From assembly GCA_018262095.1 (NCBI GenBank), contig JAGTRW010000034.1, positions 1-41,071 of the forward strand: DNA of 41,071 nucleotides. The letters are read 5' to 3'. The stretch's first letter is position 1; each line of letters opens with the position of its first letter. Position numbers and translations under genes: made by a program. The DNA comes from Pseudomonadota bacterium (GTDB taxonomy: Bacteria; Pseudomonadota; Gammaproteobacteria; Burkholderiales; Rhodocyclaceae). This document shows positions 25,347 to 33,488 of the stretch, piece by piece. The notes under the pieces were generated by a model, which did not search any database, had not been told where the DNA came from, and saw only the letters and a list, made by a program, of their open reading frames with translations.

Positions 25347-26426
25347 CTAAATCATCGCCTTGCCGTTGCGGGCAAAGCAAGGCTTGACGACGCGGGCAGT
25401 GAGCAGTTTGTCGCGCACCTCAACTTTGACGAGGTCACCGATCGAGACAGCGAGCGGCAGGCGGACGAGCGCGATCGATTGCTGCAAGGTCGGCGAGAAG
25501 CTGCCGCTGGTGATCTCGCCGTCGCCGGCGCTGGTGACCACCTTCTGGTGCGCGCGCAGCACGCCGCGGTCCTGCAGCAACAGCCCGAGAAATTGCCTCT
25601 GCGCGGGCTTGGCGAGCAGCGCGGCCTTGCCGACGAAGTCGCGCGGGGTGACCAGATCGACCGTCCAGGCAAGTCCGGCGTCGAGCGGCGAGACGGTTTC
25701 GTCCATGTCCTGGCCGTAGAGATTCATCCCGGCCTCAAGCCGCAGCGTGTCGCGCGCGCCCAGACCGATCGGCTTGACGCCGGCGTCAGCCAGCGCCTGC
25801 CAGAGTTCTTCCGCCTTACTGGCGGGCAGCGTGATCTCGAAACCGTCTTCACCCGTATAGCCGGTGCTGGCGACGAAGTAGTCGCCGACGGCGACCGAGA
25901 AAAACGGCTTGAGGCCCTCGCTCGCCGCGCGCGTTTCGGGCAATACCTGCCAGACTTTGGCTCTGGCGTTGGGGCCCTGCACGGCGATGATCGCCAGGTC
26001 GCGGCGCGCGATGACCGCGACTTCGAGCTGCCAGTCGGCGAGCCGCGCGGCCATCCACGCCAGATCCTTTTCGGCGGTTCCGGCGTTGATCACGATGCGG
26101 TACTGGCCGTCACTGACGAAATAGACGATCAGATCGTCGACGACGCCGCCCGCCTCGTTGAGCATCGCGCTGTAGAGCGCCTTGCCCGGCGTCTTGAGCT
26201 TGGTGACGTTGTTGGCCAGCAGGCGCAGCAGGAAGGCCTGCGCATCGGCGCCGGCGACATCGACGGCGCACATGTGCGAGACGTCGAACATGCCGCAATC
26301 TTGCCGTACCGCGTGGTGTTCCTCGATTTGCGAGCCGTAATGCAGCGGCATGTCCCAGCCGCCAAAATCGACCATCTTGGCGCCGAACCGGCGATGCGCG
26401 TCGTTGAGGACGGTTTTTTGTGTCAT
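25347..26426 (-). CDS. gcvT: Aminomethyltransferase, glycine cleavage T protein
   Basis: The 359-residue T protein takes the aminomethyl group from GcvH and forms 5,10-methylenetetrahydrofolate and ammonia. The N-terminus ([47 protein letters not shown]) is characteristic of the family and contains the folate-binding region. The internal [13 protein letters not shown] and the C-terminal GVLRAHQKV barrel are intact, and the length is close to the E. coli protein (364 aa). It is the first gene of the operon and is preceded by a tandem glycine riboswitch at 26509-26702; the leader from the riboswitch end to the ATG is about 82 nt. Confidence 0.97.
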   Translation of the reverse strand: MTQKTVLNDAHRRFGAKMVDFGGWDMPLHYGSQIEEHHAVRQDCGMFDVSHMCAVDVAGADAQAFLLRLLANNVTKLKTPGKALYSAMLNEAGGVVDDLIVYFVSDGQYRIVINAGTAEKDLAWMAARLADWQLEVAVIARRDLAIIAVQGPNARAKVWQVLPETRAASEGLKPFFSVAVGDYFVASTGYTGEDGFEITLPASKAEELWQALADAGVKPIGLGARDTLRLEAGMNLYGQDMDETVSPLDAGLAWTVDLVTPRDFVGKAALLAKPAQRQFLGLLLQDRGVLRAHQKVVTSAGDGEITSGSFSPTLQQSIALVRLPLAVSIGDLVKVEVRDKLLTARVVKPCFARNGKAMI

Positions 26427-26508
26427 GGCAATCCCAGGTAAAAAGTGTTCAAACTTTATTCAGAGACAAGGGCGAATTGTTCACGCGTCGTAACGCACTG
26501 TACGAGTT

Positions 26509-26702
26509 CACCCCTCTGTCCTTGATACCTGAGAGATTAGCGTGGCGGAGTGATCCGCTCACGTTGCCCCATCGGTGGGCGCTGTTTGGCAGCGCCGCTC
26601 TCCAGAGTTCATTGCACGAACGGTCCTTTTGCCTGAGCGTTTCCGGGTGGATTGCGCCTTCGGCGGCGGGGGACAACTTGGCGCATCGCCCGCTCTCTCC
26701 CG
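26509..26702 (-). promoter_or_regulatory. Tandem glycine riboswitch of the gcv operon
   Basis: Read on the minus strand, aptamer 1 starts GGGAGAGCGG and contains GCCGAAGGCGCAA and AACGCTCAGGCAAAAGGAC; it ends near CTCTGGAGAG. Aptamer 2 contains CACCGATGGGGCAACG and AATCTCTCAGGTATCAAGGA, then CAGAGGGG. These are the conserved cores of the two glycine-binding aptamers in known order. The riboswitch lies directly upstream of gcvT. In most bacteria it turns on glycine cleavage when glycine is abundant. The expression platform is not clear: only a weak 5-bp stem (AAAGT/ACTTT) lies between it and the start codon. Confidence 0.93.
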
Positions 26703-26713
26703 TTCGCGGCCGA

Positions 26714-26743
26714 ACTATAGCGCGAGGAGGGCGGACGCCGCAA
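26714..26743 (-). promoter_or_regulatory. Promoter of the gcv riboswitch transcript
   Basis: On the minus strand, -35 TTGCGG (26738-26743) and -10 TATAGT (26714-26719) are 18 nt apart. The predicted start, near 26707, falls just before the first base of aptamer 1, which supports the assignment. Confidence 0.65.
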
Positions 26744-26836
26744 GTTCGGCAGCGATGTCGCGCGGCCCCGCAAGCCGAAAGCGGCTTTGCTCACTGTGTT
26801 ATCATCAGCGGCTTTTCATCGATTGCTTTTTTTTTC

Positions 26837-27667
26837 GTGCCAAACGTCGACCTGCACTGCCATTCAACCGCGTCCGACGGGCTTTTGCCCGCCGCCGACG
26901 TCGCTCGTCGCGCTTTTGCCAATGGCGTCGACCTGCTGGCGCTCACCGACCACGACAATCTCTCCGGCCTGCCGGCGGCGCGCGCCGTCGCCGACGAGGT
27001 CGGCATGGGTTTGGTCAACGGCGTCGAAATTTCGATCGAGTGGGGCGGGCTGCAGGTCCATATCCTGGGCCTCAACTTCGCCGCCGACGATAGTGCGCTC
27101 AACGCGGGGCTTGAGGCGATCCGTTCCGGACGCGTCGTTCGCGCGCAGCGCATGGCCGCCGAGCTCGAGAAGATCGGCATCGACGGCGCTTTTGACGGTG
27201 CCATGCGCCATGCCGAGAATCCGACGCTGATCAGCCGTGCGCATTTTGCGCGCTATCTGGTCGAGACCGGCGTGTGCAAGGATGTGCGCAGCGTTTTTGA
27301 CTCGTATCTGGTTCCTGGCCGTCCGGGTTACGTCGATCACCGCTGGGCGACGCTCGCCGACTCGGTCGGCTGGATCAAGGGCGCCGGCGGCATTGCCGCG
27401 GTTGCCCATCCCGGGCGCTACAAATTCTCGAAACCGCAGATGCGTCTTTTGCTCGATGAATTCAAGGAGCTCGGCGGGCAGGCGATCGAGGTGATCTCCG
27501 GCAGTCATTCGACTGAAAACGTCGCGGTGTTTGGCCGCTACGCGCGCGAGTACGGATTCATGGCCTCGTGCGGTTCCGATTTCCACGGTCCGGGCGAGAG
27601 TTACGTCGATCTGGGCAAGCTCTCGCCGTTGCCGCAGGACCTCAAACCGGTCTGGGAGGCCTTTTGA
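26837..27667 (+). CDS. rnm: PHP-domain phosphoesterase, RNase AM type
   Basis: A 276-residue PHP-family metal-dependent phosphoesterase, like E. coli YciV (RNase AM), a 5'-3' exoribonuclease that trims 5S and other rRNA 5' ends and also acts on 3',5'-nucleoside bisphosphates. The metal motifs are intact: HCH at residues 7-9, LTDHDN around 37-41, the VAHPGRY motif and CGSDFHG near the C-terminus. I place the start at GTG 26837, directly before PNVDLHCHS, because there is no other start codon close by; no ribosome binding site is seen, and a run of nine T precedes it. It begins a plus-strand cluster; yciO starts 2 nt after its stop. A conserved link of this gene with yciO is known in many proteobacteria. 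Confidence 0.9.
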   Translation: MPNVDLHCHSTASDGLLPAADVARRAFANGVDLLALTDHDNLSGLPAARAVADEVGMGLVNGVEISIEWGGLQVHILGLNFAADDSALNAGLEAIRSGRVVRAQRMAAELEKIGIDGAFDGAMRHAENPTLISRAHFARYLVETGVCKDVRSVFDSYLVPGRPGYVDHRWATLADSVGWIKGAGGIAAVAHPGRYKFSKPQMRLLLDEFKELGGQAIEVISGSHSTENVAVFGRYAREYGFMASCGSDFHGPGESYVDLGKLSPLPQDLKPVWEAF

Positions 27668-27669
27668 CG

Positions 27670-28299
27670 ATGGCGCGCTATCTTTCAATCCATCCCGACG
27701 ATCCGCAGCCGCGGCTGCTCGCGCAGGCCGCCGAAGTGGTTCGCTCAGGCGGCGTACTGGCGATTCCGACCGACTCGTGCTACGCGCTCGGCTGTCGTCT
27801 GGGTGACAAGGACGCGGTCGAACGCATCCGCCACCTGCGCGGCGTCGACGACCGCCATCACCTGACGCTGATGTGCCGCGATCTATCCGAGATCGCGCAG
27901 TTTGCGCGCGTCGATAACGCCCAATATCGCTTGCTCAAGGCGACGACACCGGGCAGTTACACCTTCATTCTCGAAGGCACCAAGGAATTGCCGCGTCGCG
28001 TGCTGCACCCCAAGCGCAAGACCATCGGCCTGCGCGTCCCGGCGCACAAGGTCGCGCTCTCGCTGCTCGAGGAACTTGGCGAGCCGCTGCTGACTTCGAC
28101 GCTGATGCTGCCGGGCGACGAAGCGCCGCTCACCGAAGGCTGGGAAATCCAGGACCGGCTCGACGATCTGCTCGAACTGATCCTCGACGGCGGCTATTGC
28201 GGTACCGAGCCGACCAGCGTGATCGATCTGACTACGCTGCCGCCGGTGTTGATCCGCGCCGGGCGCGGCCCGCTCGAGCCTTTCGGCCTGGAATCCTGA
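27670..28299 (+). CDS. yciO: YciO/Sua5/YrdC family protein
   Basis: The 209-residue protein has the single YrdC-like domain: GGVLAIPTDSCYALGCRLGDKDAVERIRHLRG (about residues 24-55), HLTLMCRDLSEI and TSTLMLPGDEAP. E. coli YciO is 206 aa. The related enzymes TsaC and Sua5 make threonylcarbamoyl-AMP for tRNA t6A; YciO has much weaker activity and its main role is less certain. The ATG at 27670 comes 2 nt after the stop of the RNase AM gene, and the stop TGA overlaps the next ATG as ATGA-type TGATG. Co-expression and a role in RNA metabolism are plausible. Confidence 0.9.
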   Translation: MARYLSIHPDDPQPRLLAQAAEVVRSGGVLAIPTDSCYALGCRLGDKDAVERIRHLRGVDDRHHLTLMCRDLSEIAQFARVDNAQYRLLKATTPGSYTFILEGTKELPRRVLHPKRKTIGLRVPAHKVALSLLEELGEPLLTSTLMLPGDEAPLTEGWEIQDRLDDLLELILDGGYCGTEPTSVIDLTTLPPVLIRAGRGPLEPFGLES

Positions 28300-28967
28300 T
28301 GGACTTTGGCGCGCTGATTCAGACGCTGGCCATCGCCGCGCTGCCGGTGATCTTCGCGATCACGCTGCACGAGGCGGCGCATGGCTACGCGGCGCGTCAC
28401 TTCGGCGATCCGACCGCCTGGCAGGCCGGGCGCATCAGTCTCAATCCCCTGCGCCACGTCGATCCGCTTGGCACGCTGCTGGTTCCCGCGCTGATTCTGC
28501 TGACCAGTTATCTGGCCGCCGGCAGCGTCATGCTGTTCGGCTGGGCCAAACCGGTGCCGGTCAATTTTGGCCGTTTGCGCCACCCCAAGCGCGACATGTT
28601 GTGGGTCGCTGTGGCGGGGCCGGCGGTCAACCTGTTGATGGCGGTCGGCTGGGCGGCGATGTTCAAGCTCGATACGTTGATGCCGTACAATGTTTATACG
28701 CTGCCGCTCGCCGAAATGAGCCGCACCGGGATCAACGTCAATCTGGTGCTGATGGTGCTCAATCTGCTGCCGTTGCCACCGCTCGACGGCGGGCGAATCG
28801 CCGTCAGCCTGTTGCCGCAGCGGCTAGCCTGGAAGTTCGCCCAGCTTGAGCGCTGGGGTTTTCCGATCCTGTTGCTGCTGATGTTTACCGGAATTCTCGG
28901 CGACCTGATGTGGCCTTTCGTGTCCCTCTTCAGGGATCTGATCATCGTCCTTTTTCAACTGAATTGA
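28299..28967 (+). CDS. Site-2 protease family (M50) membrane protein
   Basis: A 222-residue integral membrane metalloprotease-like protein of family M50 with about five hydrophobic segments. The zinc motif HEAAH is at residues 24-28, and the third ligand region NLLPLPPLDGG contains Asp163. It lacks a PDZ domain and is shorter than RseP, so it belongs to the short bacterial S2P group often found beside yciO or trpS. Members may cut regulators in the membrane; the substrate is not known. ATG 28299 overlaps the yciO stop, and trpS starts 8 nt later. Confidence 0.88.
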   Translation: MDFGALIQTLAIAALPVIFAITLHEAAHGYAARHFGDPTAWQAGRISLNPLRHVDPLGTLLVPALILLTSYLAAGSVMLFGWAKPVPVNFGRLRHPKRDMLWVAVAGPAVNLLMAVGWAAMFKLDTLMPYNVYTLPLAEMSRTGINVNLVLMVLNLLPLPPLDGGRIAVSLLPQRLAWKFAQLERWGFPILLLLMFTGILGDLMWPFVSLFRDLIIVLFQLN

Positions 28968-28974
28968 CCTCTCT

Positions 28975-30177
28975 ATGTACGCCGAACGAGTCCTTTCCGG
29001 AATGCGCCCCACCGGCAGCCTGCACCTTGGCCACTATCACGGTGTGCTCAAGAACTGGATCAAACTTCAGCACGAGTATCCTTGCCTCTTTTTCGTCGCC
29101 GACTGGCACGCGCTGACGACGCAGTACGACGACCCGCGCGGCATCGAGCAGGCGACCTGGGAGATGGTCATCGACTGGCTGGCAGCGGGCGTCGATCCGG
29201 CGCAGGCGATCCTGTTCATCCAGTCGCAGGTGCCCGAGCACGCCGAACTGCATCTGCTGCTGTCGATGATGACGCCGCTCGGCTGGCTCGAGCGCGTGCC
29301 GACCTACAAGGACCAGCAGCAAAAACTCGCGACCAAGGACCTGTCGACTTACGGTTTCCTCGGTTATCCGCTGCTGATGAGTTCCGACATCCTGATCTAC
29401 CGCGCCGACAAGGTTCCGGTCGGCGAGGATCAGGTGCCGCACGTCGAGTTTACGCGCGAGCTGGCGCGCCGCTTCAACCACATGTACGGCCGCGAGCCGG
29501 GTTTCGAGGACAAGGCGAAAGAAGCGGTCAAGAAACTCGGCAGCAAGAACGCGCGCAGCTATACGCAACTGCGTACGCGCTTCCAGCAGGACGGCGACGC
29601 GCTCGCCGTCGAGCGCGCACACGCCTTGCTCAATTCCGCCGGGAGCCTGTCGCTCGAAGACCGCGAGCGGCTGCTCGGCTACCTCGAAGGCACCGGCAAG
29701 ATGATCCTGGTCGAGCCCGGCGCGCTGCTCACCGAAGCGTCGAAAATGCCCGGCCTCGACGGTCAGAAGATGAGCAAGTCGTACAACAACACGATCACGC
29801 TGCGCGAGGACGAAGCGTCGGTGACGCAGAAGATTCGCCGCATGCCGACCGACCCGGCGCGCGTTCGCCGTACCGACGTCGGCGACCCGGACAAGTGCCC
29901 GGTCTGGCAATTGCATCAGGTCTATTCGGACGAATCTTGCCGCGGCTGGGTGCAGCAGGGCTGCCGCAGCGCCGGAATCGGTTGTCTCGAATGCAAGCAG
30001 CCGGTGATCGACGGCATTCTGCGCGAACAGGCGCCGATGCACGAGCGCGCGCAGACCTACCTCGACGACCCGAGCCTGGTTCGCGCCATCATCGCCGACG
30101 GCAACGCCAAGGCGCGTAAGCTGGCGCAGGAGACGATGCGCGACGTTCGCGAGGCGATGGGACTCAATTACGGTTAG
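28975..30177 (+). CDS. trpS: Tryptophan--tRNA ligase
   Basis: The 400-residue protein is a class I aminoacyl-tRNA synthetase for tryptophan. The HIGH-type motif is HLGH at residues 17-20 (in RPTGSLHLGHYHG) and the KMSKS motif is at 265-269 (GQKMSKSYNN). The length is that of the longer TrpS branch found in betaproteobacteria, with an insert around 180-235, rather than the 334-aa E. coli type. The ribosome site upstream of 28975 is weak, so translation may be coupled to the protease gene. A 196-nt gap follows that contains a palindromic repeat before scpA. Confidence 0.96.
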   Translation: MYAERVLSGMRPTGSLHLGHYHGVLKNWIKLQHEYPCLFFVADWHALTTQYDDPRGIEQATWEMVIDWLAAGVDPAQAILFIQSQVPEHAELHLLLSMMTPLGWLERVPTYKDQQQKLATKDLSTYGFLGYPLLMSSDILIYRADKVPVGEDQVPHVEFTRELARRFNHMYGREPGFEDKAKEAVKKLGSKNARSYTQLRTRFQQDGDALAVERAHALLNSAGSLSLEDRERLLGYLEGTGKMILVEPGALLTEASKMPGLDGQKMSKSYNNTITLREDEASVTQKIRRMPTDPARVRRTDVGDPDKCPVWQLHQVYSDESCRGWVQQGCRSAGIGCLECKQPVIDGILREQAPMHERAQTYLDDPSLVRAIIADGNAKARKLAQETMRDVREAMGLNYG

Positions 30178-30196
30178 TCCTGCTTAGAATCATTTG

Positions 30197-30327
30197 AACC
30201 ACAACGGGCACAACGAACACAACGGAAAAGCAAAGCGCTGCATCATCATCTTGAATCAAGCAGCGTGCAGGCAGGTCGACAAGAGTTTATTGAGTCTCTC
30301 GTTGTGCCCGCCGTGTTCGTTGTGGTT
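30197..30327. repeat. Palindromic repeat built from CACAACG-type 9-nt units, copy 2
   Basis: The left arm AACCACAACGGGCACAACGA continues with ACACAACGG (30197-30225) and consists of the 9-nt units CCACAACGG, GCACAACGA, ACACAACGG. The right arm (30300-30327) is the reverse complement with two-base swaps between units (AACCACAACGAACACGGCGG as reverse complement, then GCACAACG). The 70-nt centre differs from copy 1. The element separates trpS from scpA. The same terminal sequence at 25260-25335 shows that it is a dispersed family. Confidence 0.85.
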
Positions 30328-30373
30328 AAGTGTCTTTTCAGCTTAATGCCCGAGCATGGCGGACTGGAGAGCA

Positions 30374-31213
30374 ATGAACGATACAGCCACCAGCGAACAC
30401 ATCGCCGAGCCCTGGACCGAGGGAGCAGAGCCGCTGGCCAGGATCTATGGCGAGCCGATGGTGCAGTTGCCGCTCGATCTGTACATCCCGCCGGACGCCA
30501 TGGCGGTGATGCTCGATGCCTTCGAGGGGCCGCTCGATCTGCTGCTGTACCTGATCCGCAAGGCCAACGTCAATGTCCTCGACATTCCGATGGCACCGCT
30601 CACGGTCCAGTATCTGACCTATGTCGAGGCGATGCGCACGCATAATCTCGAGCTCGCCGCCGACTATCTGGTGATGGCGGCGATGCTGATCGAGATCAAG
30701 TCGCGCATGCTGCTGCCCAAGGCGCGCGTCGACGACGGCGGCGAAGTCGAGGATCCGCGCGCCGAACTGGTCCGTCGTTTGATCGAATACGAGCAGATGA
30801 AGCTCGCGGCGCATCGCCTCGACGAGTTGCCGCAGGCCGAACGCGATTTCGACTGGGTCGAGGTGTGGGTCGAAAAATCGCTGCTGCAGCGTCTGCCCGA
30901 GGTTTGCGCCGCCGATTTGAAGGACGCCTGGGGAAGCTTGTTGCGCCAGGCCAGGCTGCATACGCACCACATGGTGACGCGCGAGGAGCTGTCGGTGCGC
31001 GAGCACATGGGGCTGATCCTGCGTCGCCTGCGCGACACCGACGGCTTCATCGAGTTTGTCGCGATGTTCGATACGACGCTCGGCGCCCCGGTACTGGTGG
31101 TACACTTTCTGGCAATGCTTGAATTGGCGCGCGAACAACTGCTCGAAATAACGCAGACAGAAGCTTTTGCTCCGATTTACGTGAGGTTGGCCAATGGCCG
31201 AGTTGAACACTGA
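30374..31213 (+). CDS. scpA: Segregation and condensation protein A
   Basis: The 279-residue kleisin subunit ScpA bridges the Smc heads and works with ScpB in chromosome condensation and segregation. The characteristic N-terminal motif is [28 protein letters not shown], followed by [19 protein letters not shown]. The ATG at 30374 follows GGAG by 6 nt; an upstream in-frame ATG (30356) is weaker. About 50 residues before the kleisin motif are extra compared with Bacillus ScpA, as in other betaproteobacteria. The 3' end overlaps scpB by 20 nt. No smc gene is in the window. Confidence 0.93.
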   Translation: MNDTATSEHIAEPWTEGAEPLARIYGEPMVQLPLDLYIPPDAMAVMLDAFEGPLDLLLYLIRKANVNVLDIPMAPLTVQYLTYVEAMRTHNLELAADYLVMAAMLIEIKSRMLLPKARVDDGGEVEDPRAELVRRLIEYEQMKLAAHRLDELPQAERDFDWVEVWVEKSLLQRLPEVCAADLKDAWGSLLRQARLHTHHMVTREELSVREHMGLILRRLRDTDGFIEFVAMFDTTLGAPVLVVHFLAMLELAREQLLEITQTEAFAPIYVRLANGRVEH

Positions 31214-31787
31214 CAGCCGCCCGGACCGTGCACGTAGCGCGCCGAATAATCCCGGCGAGCTCAAGCGTATCCTCGAAGCGGTGCTGCTTGCGGCGCCGCA
31301 ACCGCTGTCGCTCGCCGAACTGCGCAAGGTCTTTGCTGATGAGATCGGTCTCGACGTGTTGCGCGTTCTGCTCGACGAGTTGCGCCTCGAGTGGGCTGAA
31401 CGGCCGGTTGAGTTGCTGCAATTGGCAAGCGGCTGGCGTTTTCGCACGCGTGCCGAATTTCTGCCTTATCTGGCTCGGCTCAACCCCGAAAAGCCACCGA
31501 AGTACTCGCGCGCCGTGCTCGAAACGCTGGCCATCATTGCCTACCGCCAGCCGGTGACGCGCGGCGACATCGAGGATATCCGCGGGGTCACGGTCGCCAC
31601 CCAGATCATTCGGGTGCTCGAAGAGCGCGGCTGGGTCGATATCGTCGGCCATCGCGATACGCCGGGGCGGCCGGCGCTGTTGGCAACCACCAAGAAGTTT
31701 CTCGACGACCTCGGATTGCGCAGTGTGACCGAGTTGCCACCGCTCGAGATGATGAACCAAACGCTGGAACTGGCTGATGCCCAATAA
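31194..31787 (+). CDS. scpB: Segregation and condensation protein B
   Basis: The 197-residue winged-helix protein ScpB is the dimeric partner of ScpA in the Smc-ScpAB complex. Characteristic sequences are [23 protein letters not shown] and [29 protein letters not shown], followed by [25 protein letters not shown] 31194 has GAGG about 6 nt upstream and overlaps the end of scpA by 20 nt; the end overlaps rluB by 11 nt. The tight overlaps imply translational coupling through scpA-scpB-rluB. Confidence 0.94.
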   Translation: MAELNTDSRPDRARSAPNNPGELKRILEAVLLAAPQPLSLAELRKVFADEIGLDVLRVLLDELRLEWAERPVELLQLASGWRFRTRAEFLPYLARLNPEKPPKYSRAVLETLAIIAYRQPVTRGDIEDIRGVTVATQIIRVLEERGWVDIVGHRDTPGRPALLATTKKFLDDLGLRSVTELPPLEMMNQTLELADAQ

Positions 31788-32784
31788 TACCCGTAAGACT
31801 CCCTTTCGCGCGCCTGCCGGTGCACCACGCCGGCCAGCGCGACCGGCCATGGCCCGTCCCCCTCGTGGCTCAATTCGCGGCGAGGCCCCGGCCGAAGAAG
31901 TCGAGCCATTGCCTGAAGACGGCGCCACCGAGTCCAGGTCGCGCCGTGCGCCGCGTGTTGCTGCTGGCGATCAGTCGAAGCGCGGGCGGCACAAGGTGCT
32001 GCCGGGCAAGCCCGAGCGCCTGCACAAGCTGCTCGCGCAAAGCGGCATCGGTTCGCGCCGCGAAATGGAAGAGCTGATCGCCGCCGGCCGTGTCAATGTC
32101 AATGGCGAGACGGCGCAGACCGGCCAGTCGGCGACGCCGGGCGACCGCATCAAGGTTAACGGCAAGCTCGTCCATCTTAAATTCTCGAACCGTCTGCCGC
32201 GCGTGATCATCTATCACAAGCCCGAAGGCGAGATCGTTTCGCGCGACGATCCCGATCATCGCCCGAACGTTTTCACGGCACTGCCCAAGATCTCGGGCGC
32301 GCGCTGGGTGGCCGTCGGCCGGCTCGACTTCAATACCAGCGGTCTGTTGCTGTTTACGACTTCGGGCGATCTGGCCAACCGGCTGATGCATCCGCGTTAC
32401 AACCTGGTTCGCGACTATGCCGTTCGCGTGCTCGGTGAAATCACCCTGGAGGCGCGCCAGCGCCTGCTCGATGGCATCGAGCTTGACGATGGCACGGCGC
32501 AGTTCTCGACTTTTCAGGACGTCGGCGGCGACGGTGCCAATCACTGGTATCGCGTTTCCTTGTTCGAGGGCAAGAACCGCGAGGTGCGGCGCATGTTCGA
32601 AGCCGTCGGCGTCGTCGTCAGTCGCCTGATGCGCGTGCGCTACGGACCGTTCATCCTGCCGCCCAACCTCAAGCGCGGCAAGGTCCTCGAAGTTGGCGAA
32701 GGGGACGTGCAGAAGTTGCTCGCCGATTTCGACATGGACGACCCCTCGCCAGGCCGTCCGCTGCGCAAGCCGCGCGAGCGCTGA
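31777..32784 (+). CDS. rluB: 23S rRNA pseudouridine(2605) synthase RluB
   Basis: A 335-residue RsuA/RluB-family pseudouridine synthase. The S4 RNA-binding domain reads [20 protein letters not shown] and NVNGETAQ (about residues 85-135). The catalytic aspartate is Asp184 in [14 protein letters not shown]. The conserved [21 protein letters not shown] is intact. About 80 basic, Pro/Arg-rich residues precede S4 and a short basic tail ends the protein; such extensions are usual for RluB. In E. coli RluB modifies U2605 of 23S rRNA. The link scpB-rluB is conserved in many proteobacteria. Confidence 0.92.
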   Translation: MPNNTRKTPFRAPAGAPRRPARPAMARPPRGSIRGEAPAEEVEPLPEDGATESRSRRAPRVAAGDQSKRGRHKVLPGKPERLHKLLAQSGIGSRREMEELIAAGRVNVNGETAQTGQSATPGDRIKVNGKLVHLKFSNRLPRVIIYHKPEGEIVSRDDPDHRPNVFTALPKISGARWVAVGRLDFNTSGLLLFTTSGDLANRLMHPRYNLVRDYAVRVLGEITLEARQRLLDGIELDDGTAQFSTFQDVGGDGANHWYRVSLFEGKNREVRRMFEAVGVVVSRLMRVRYGPFILPPNLKRGKVLEVGEGDVQKLLADFDMDDPSPGRPLRKPRER

Positions 32785-32908
32785 GCCGGGGGCGCGCCGT
32801 CCGGTGTTTTATGGCCTGCGGCGTTGCGATCGGTCGGCGATTTTGCTGGTCTCGCCGCGATGGCAGCGAGAAACTCGTTAAAATACACCTCTTTATGCGC
32901 CTGGGTGA

Positions 32909-32937
32909 TTTACGTCGGCGCCAAATGTCGTTATAAT
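32909..32937 (+). promoter_or_regulatory. Near-consensus promoter of the rimP-nusA-infB operon
   Basis: -35 TTTACG (32909-32914) and -10 TATAAT (32932-32937) are separated by 17 nt. Transcription would start near 32944 and give a leader of about 70 nt before rimP. Confidence 0.82.
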
Positions 32938-32954
32938 TCGACGGTTTTCCGCTA

Positions 32955-33003
32955 GCCCCTCCGGGGGCAACTTTTTCGGGGATGGGCTTTTTGCCCATTT
33001 TTT
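32955..33003 (+). terminator. Tandem hairpins with T-runs in the rimP leader (possible attenuator)
   Basis: Hairpin 1: GCCCC (32955-32959) pairs with GGGGC around TCCG, followed by AACTTTTT. Hairpin 2: ATGGGC (32982-32987), loop TTTTT, GCCCAT (32993-32998), then a run of six T. Hairpin 2 ends 11 nt before the rimP ATG. It has the form of a perfect intrinsic terminator but lies downstream of the operon promoter, so it is either the rluB terminator read through by the new transcript or a real attenuator. I favour an attenuation or pausing site because NusA is encoded just downstream. Confidence 0.75.
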
Positions 33004-33013
33004 ATTTGTAGCT

Positions 33014-33454
33014 ATGGATTTAAACAATCTTATCGATATCACCGTGACCGGTCTCGGTTACGAACTCGTGGACCTCGAGCTGAGTCCGCGTGGCCGTGTG
33101 CTTCGTCTTTTCATCGACAAAGCCGACAAGCCAAGCGGTATTGATGTCGAGGATTGTGCGCTGGTCAGCAATCAGTTGTCGCGGGTGCTGGCGGTCGAGA
33201 ACGTCGATTATGACCGACTCGAGGTTTCTTCTCCCGGTCTCGATCGGGTGCTCAAGAAGCTGGCGGATTTCGAGCGCTTTGCCGGTGCCGAAGTCAATCT
33301 CAAGTTGCGACTCCCGATGAGCGGTCGGCGTAATTTTAACGGCGTTTTGCACGGTGTGCAGGACGGCAAGGTACGCTTGGCAATTGACACGGGTGAACTG
33401 GAACTGGATCTTGGCAATATCGACAAGGCCCGTCTGGTTCCGAAGTTCGACTAG
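33014..33454 (+). CDS. rimP: Ribosome maturation factor RimP
   Basis: The 146-residue protein is needed for maturation of the 30S subunit. The conserved motifs GYELVDLELSPRGRVLRLFIDK, VEDCALVSNQLSRVL and EVSSPGLDRVLKKLADFERF are intact, and the length is close to E. coli RimP (150 aa). The ATG at 33014 has no clear ribosome site; it follows a terminator-like hairpin directly, so initiation may depend on that structure. It is the first gene of rimP-nusA-infB-rbfA-truB, a conserved operon order in proteobacteria. The tRNA gene metY, present before rimP in E. coli, is not here. Confidence 0.95.
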   Translation: MDLNNLIDITVTGLGYELVDLELSPRGRVLRLFIDKADKPSGIDVEDCALVSNQLSRVLAVENVDYDRLEVSSPGLDRVLKKLADFERFAGAEVNLKLRLPMSGRRNFNGVLHGVQDGKVRLAIDTGELELDLGNIDKARLVPKFD

Positions 33455-33488
33455 TGATGTCAGGCTGGATTAGGGGGATAGTGAATAT

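Noticed and set aside
26810-26850. Sigma54 promoter on the minus strand (TGGCACG followed by AAAAAAAAAGC)
   Set aside because: The GG and GC dinucleotides are 13 nt apart, not 10, so the spacing does not fit a -24/-12 promoter.
25260-30327. CRISPR array or tRNA-like element at the CACAACG repeats
   Set aside because: The units are 9 nt in tandem with no spacers of constant length, and there are no cas genes. The hairpins have no tRNA cloverleaf features.
32785-32940. tRNA gene (metY-like) before rimP, as in E. coli
   Set aside because: No cloverleaf, T-loop GTTCGAATC-type sequence or CCA end is visible in this interval.
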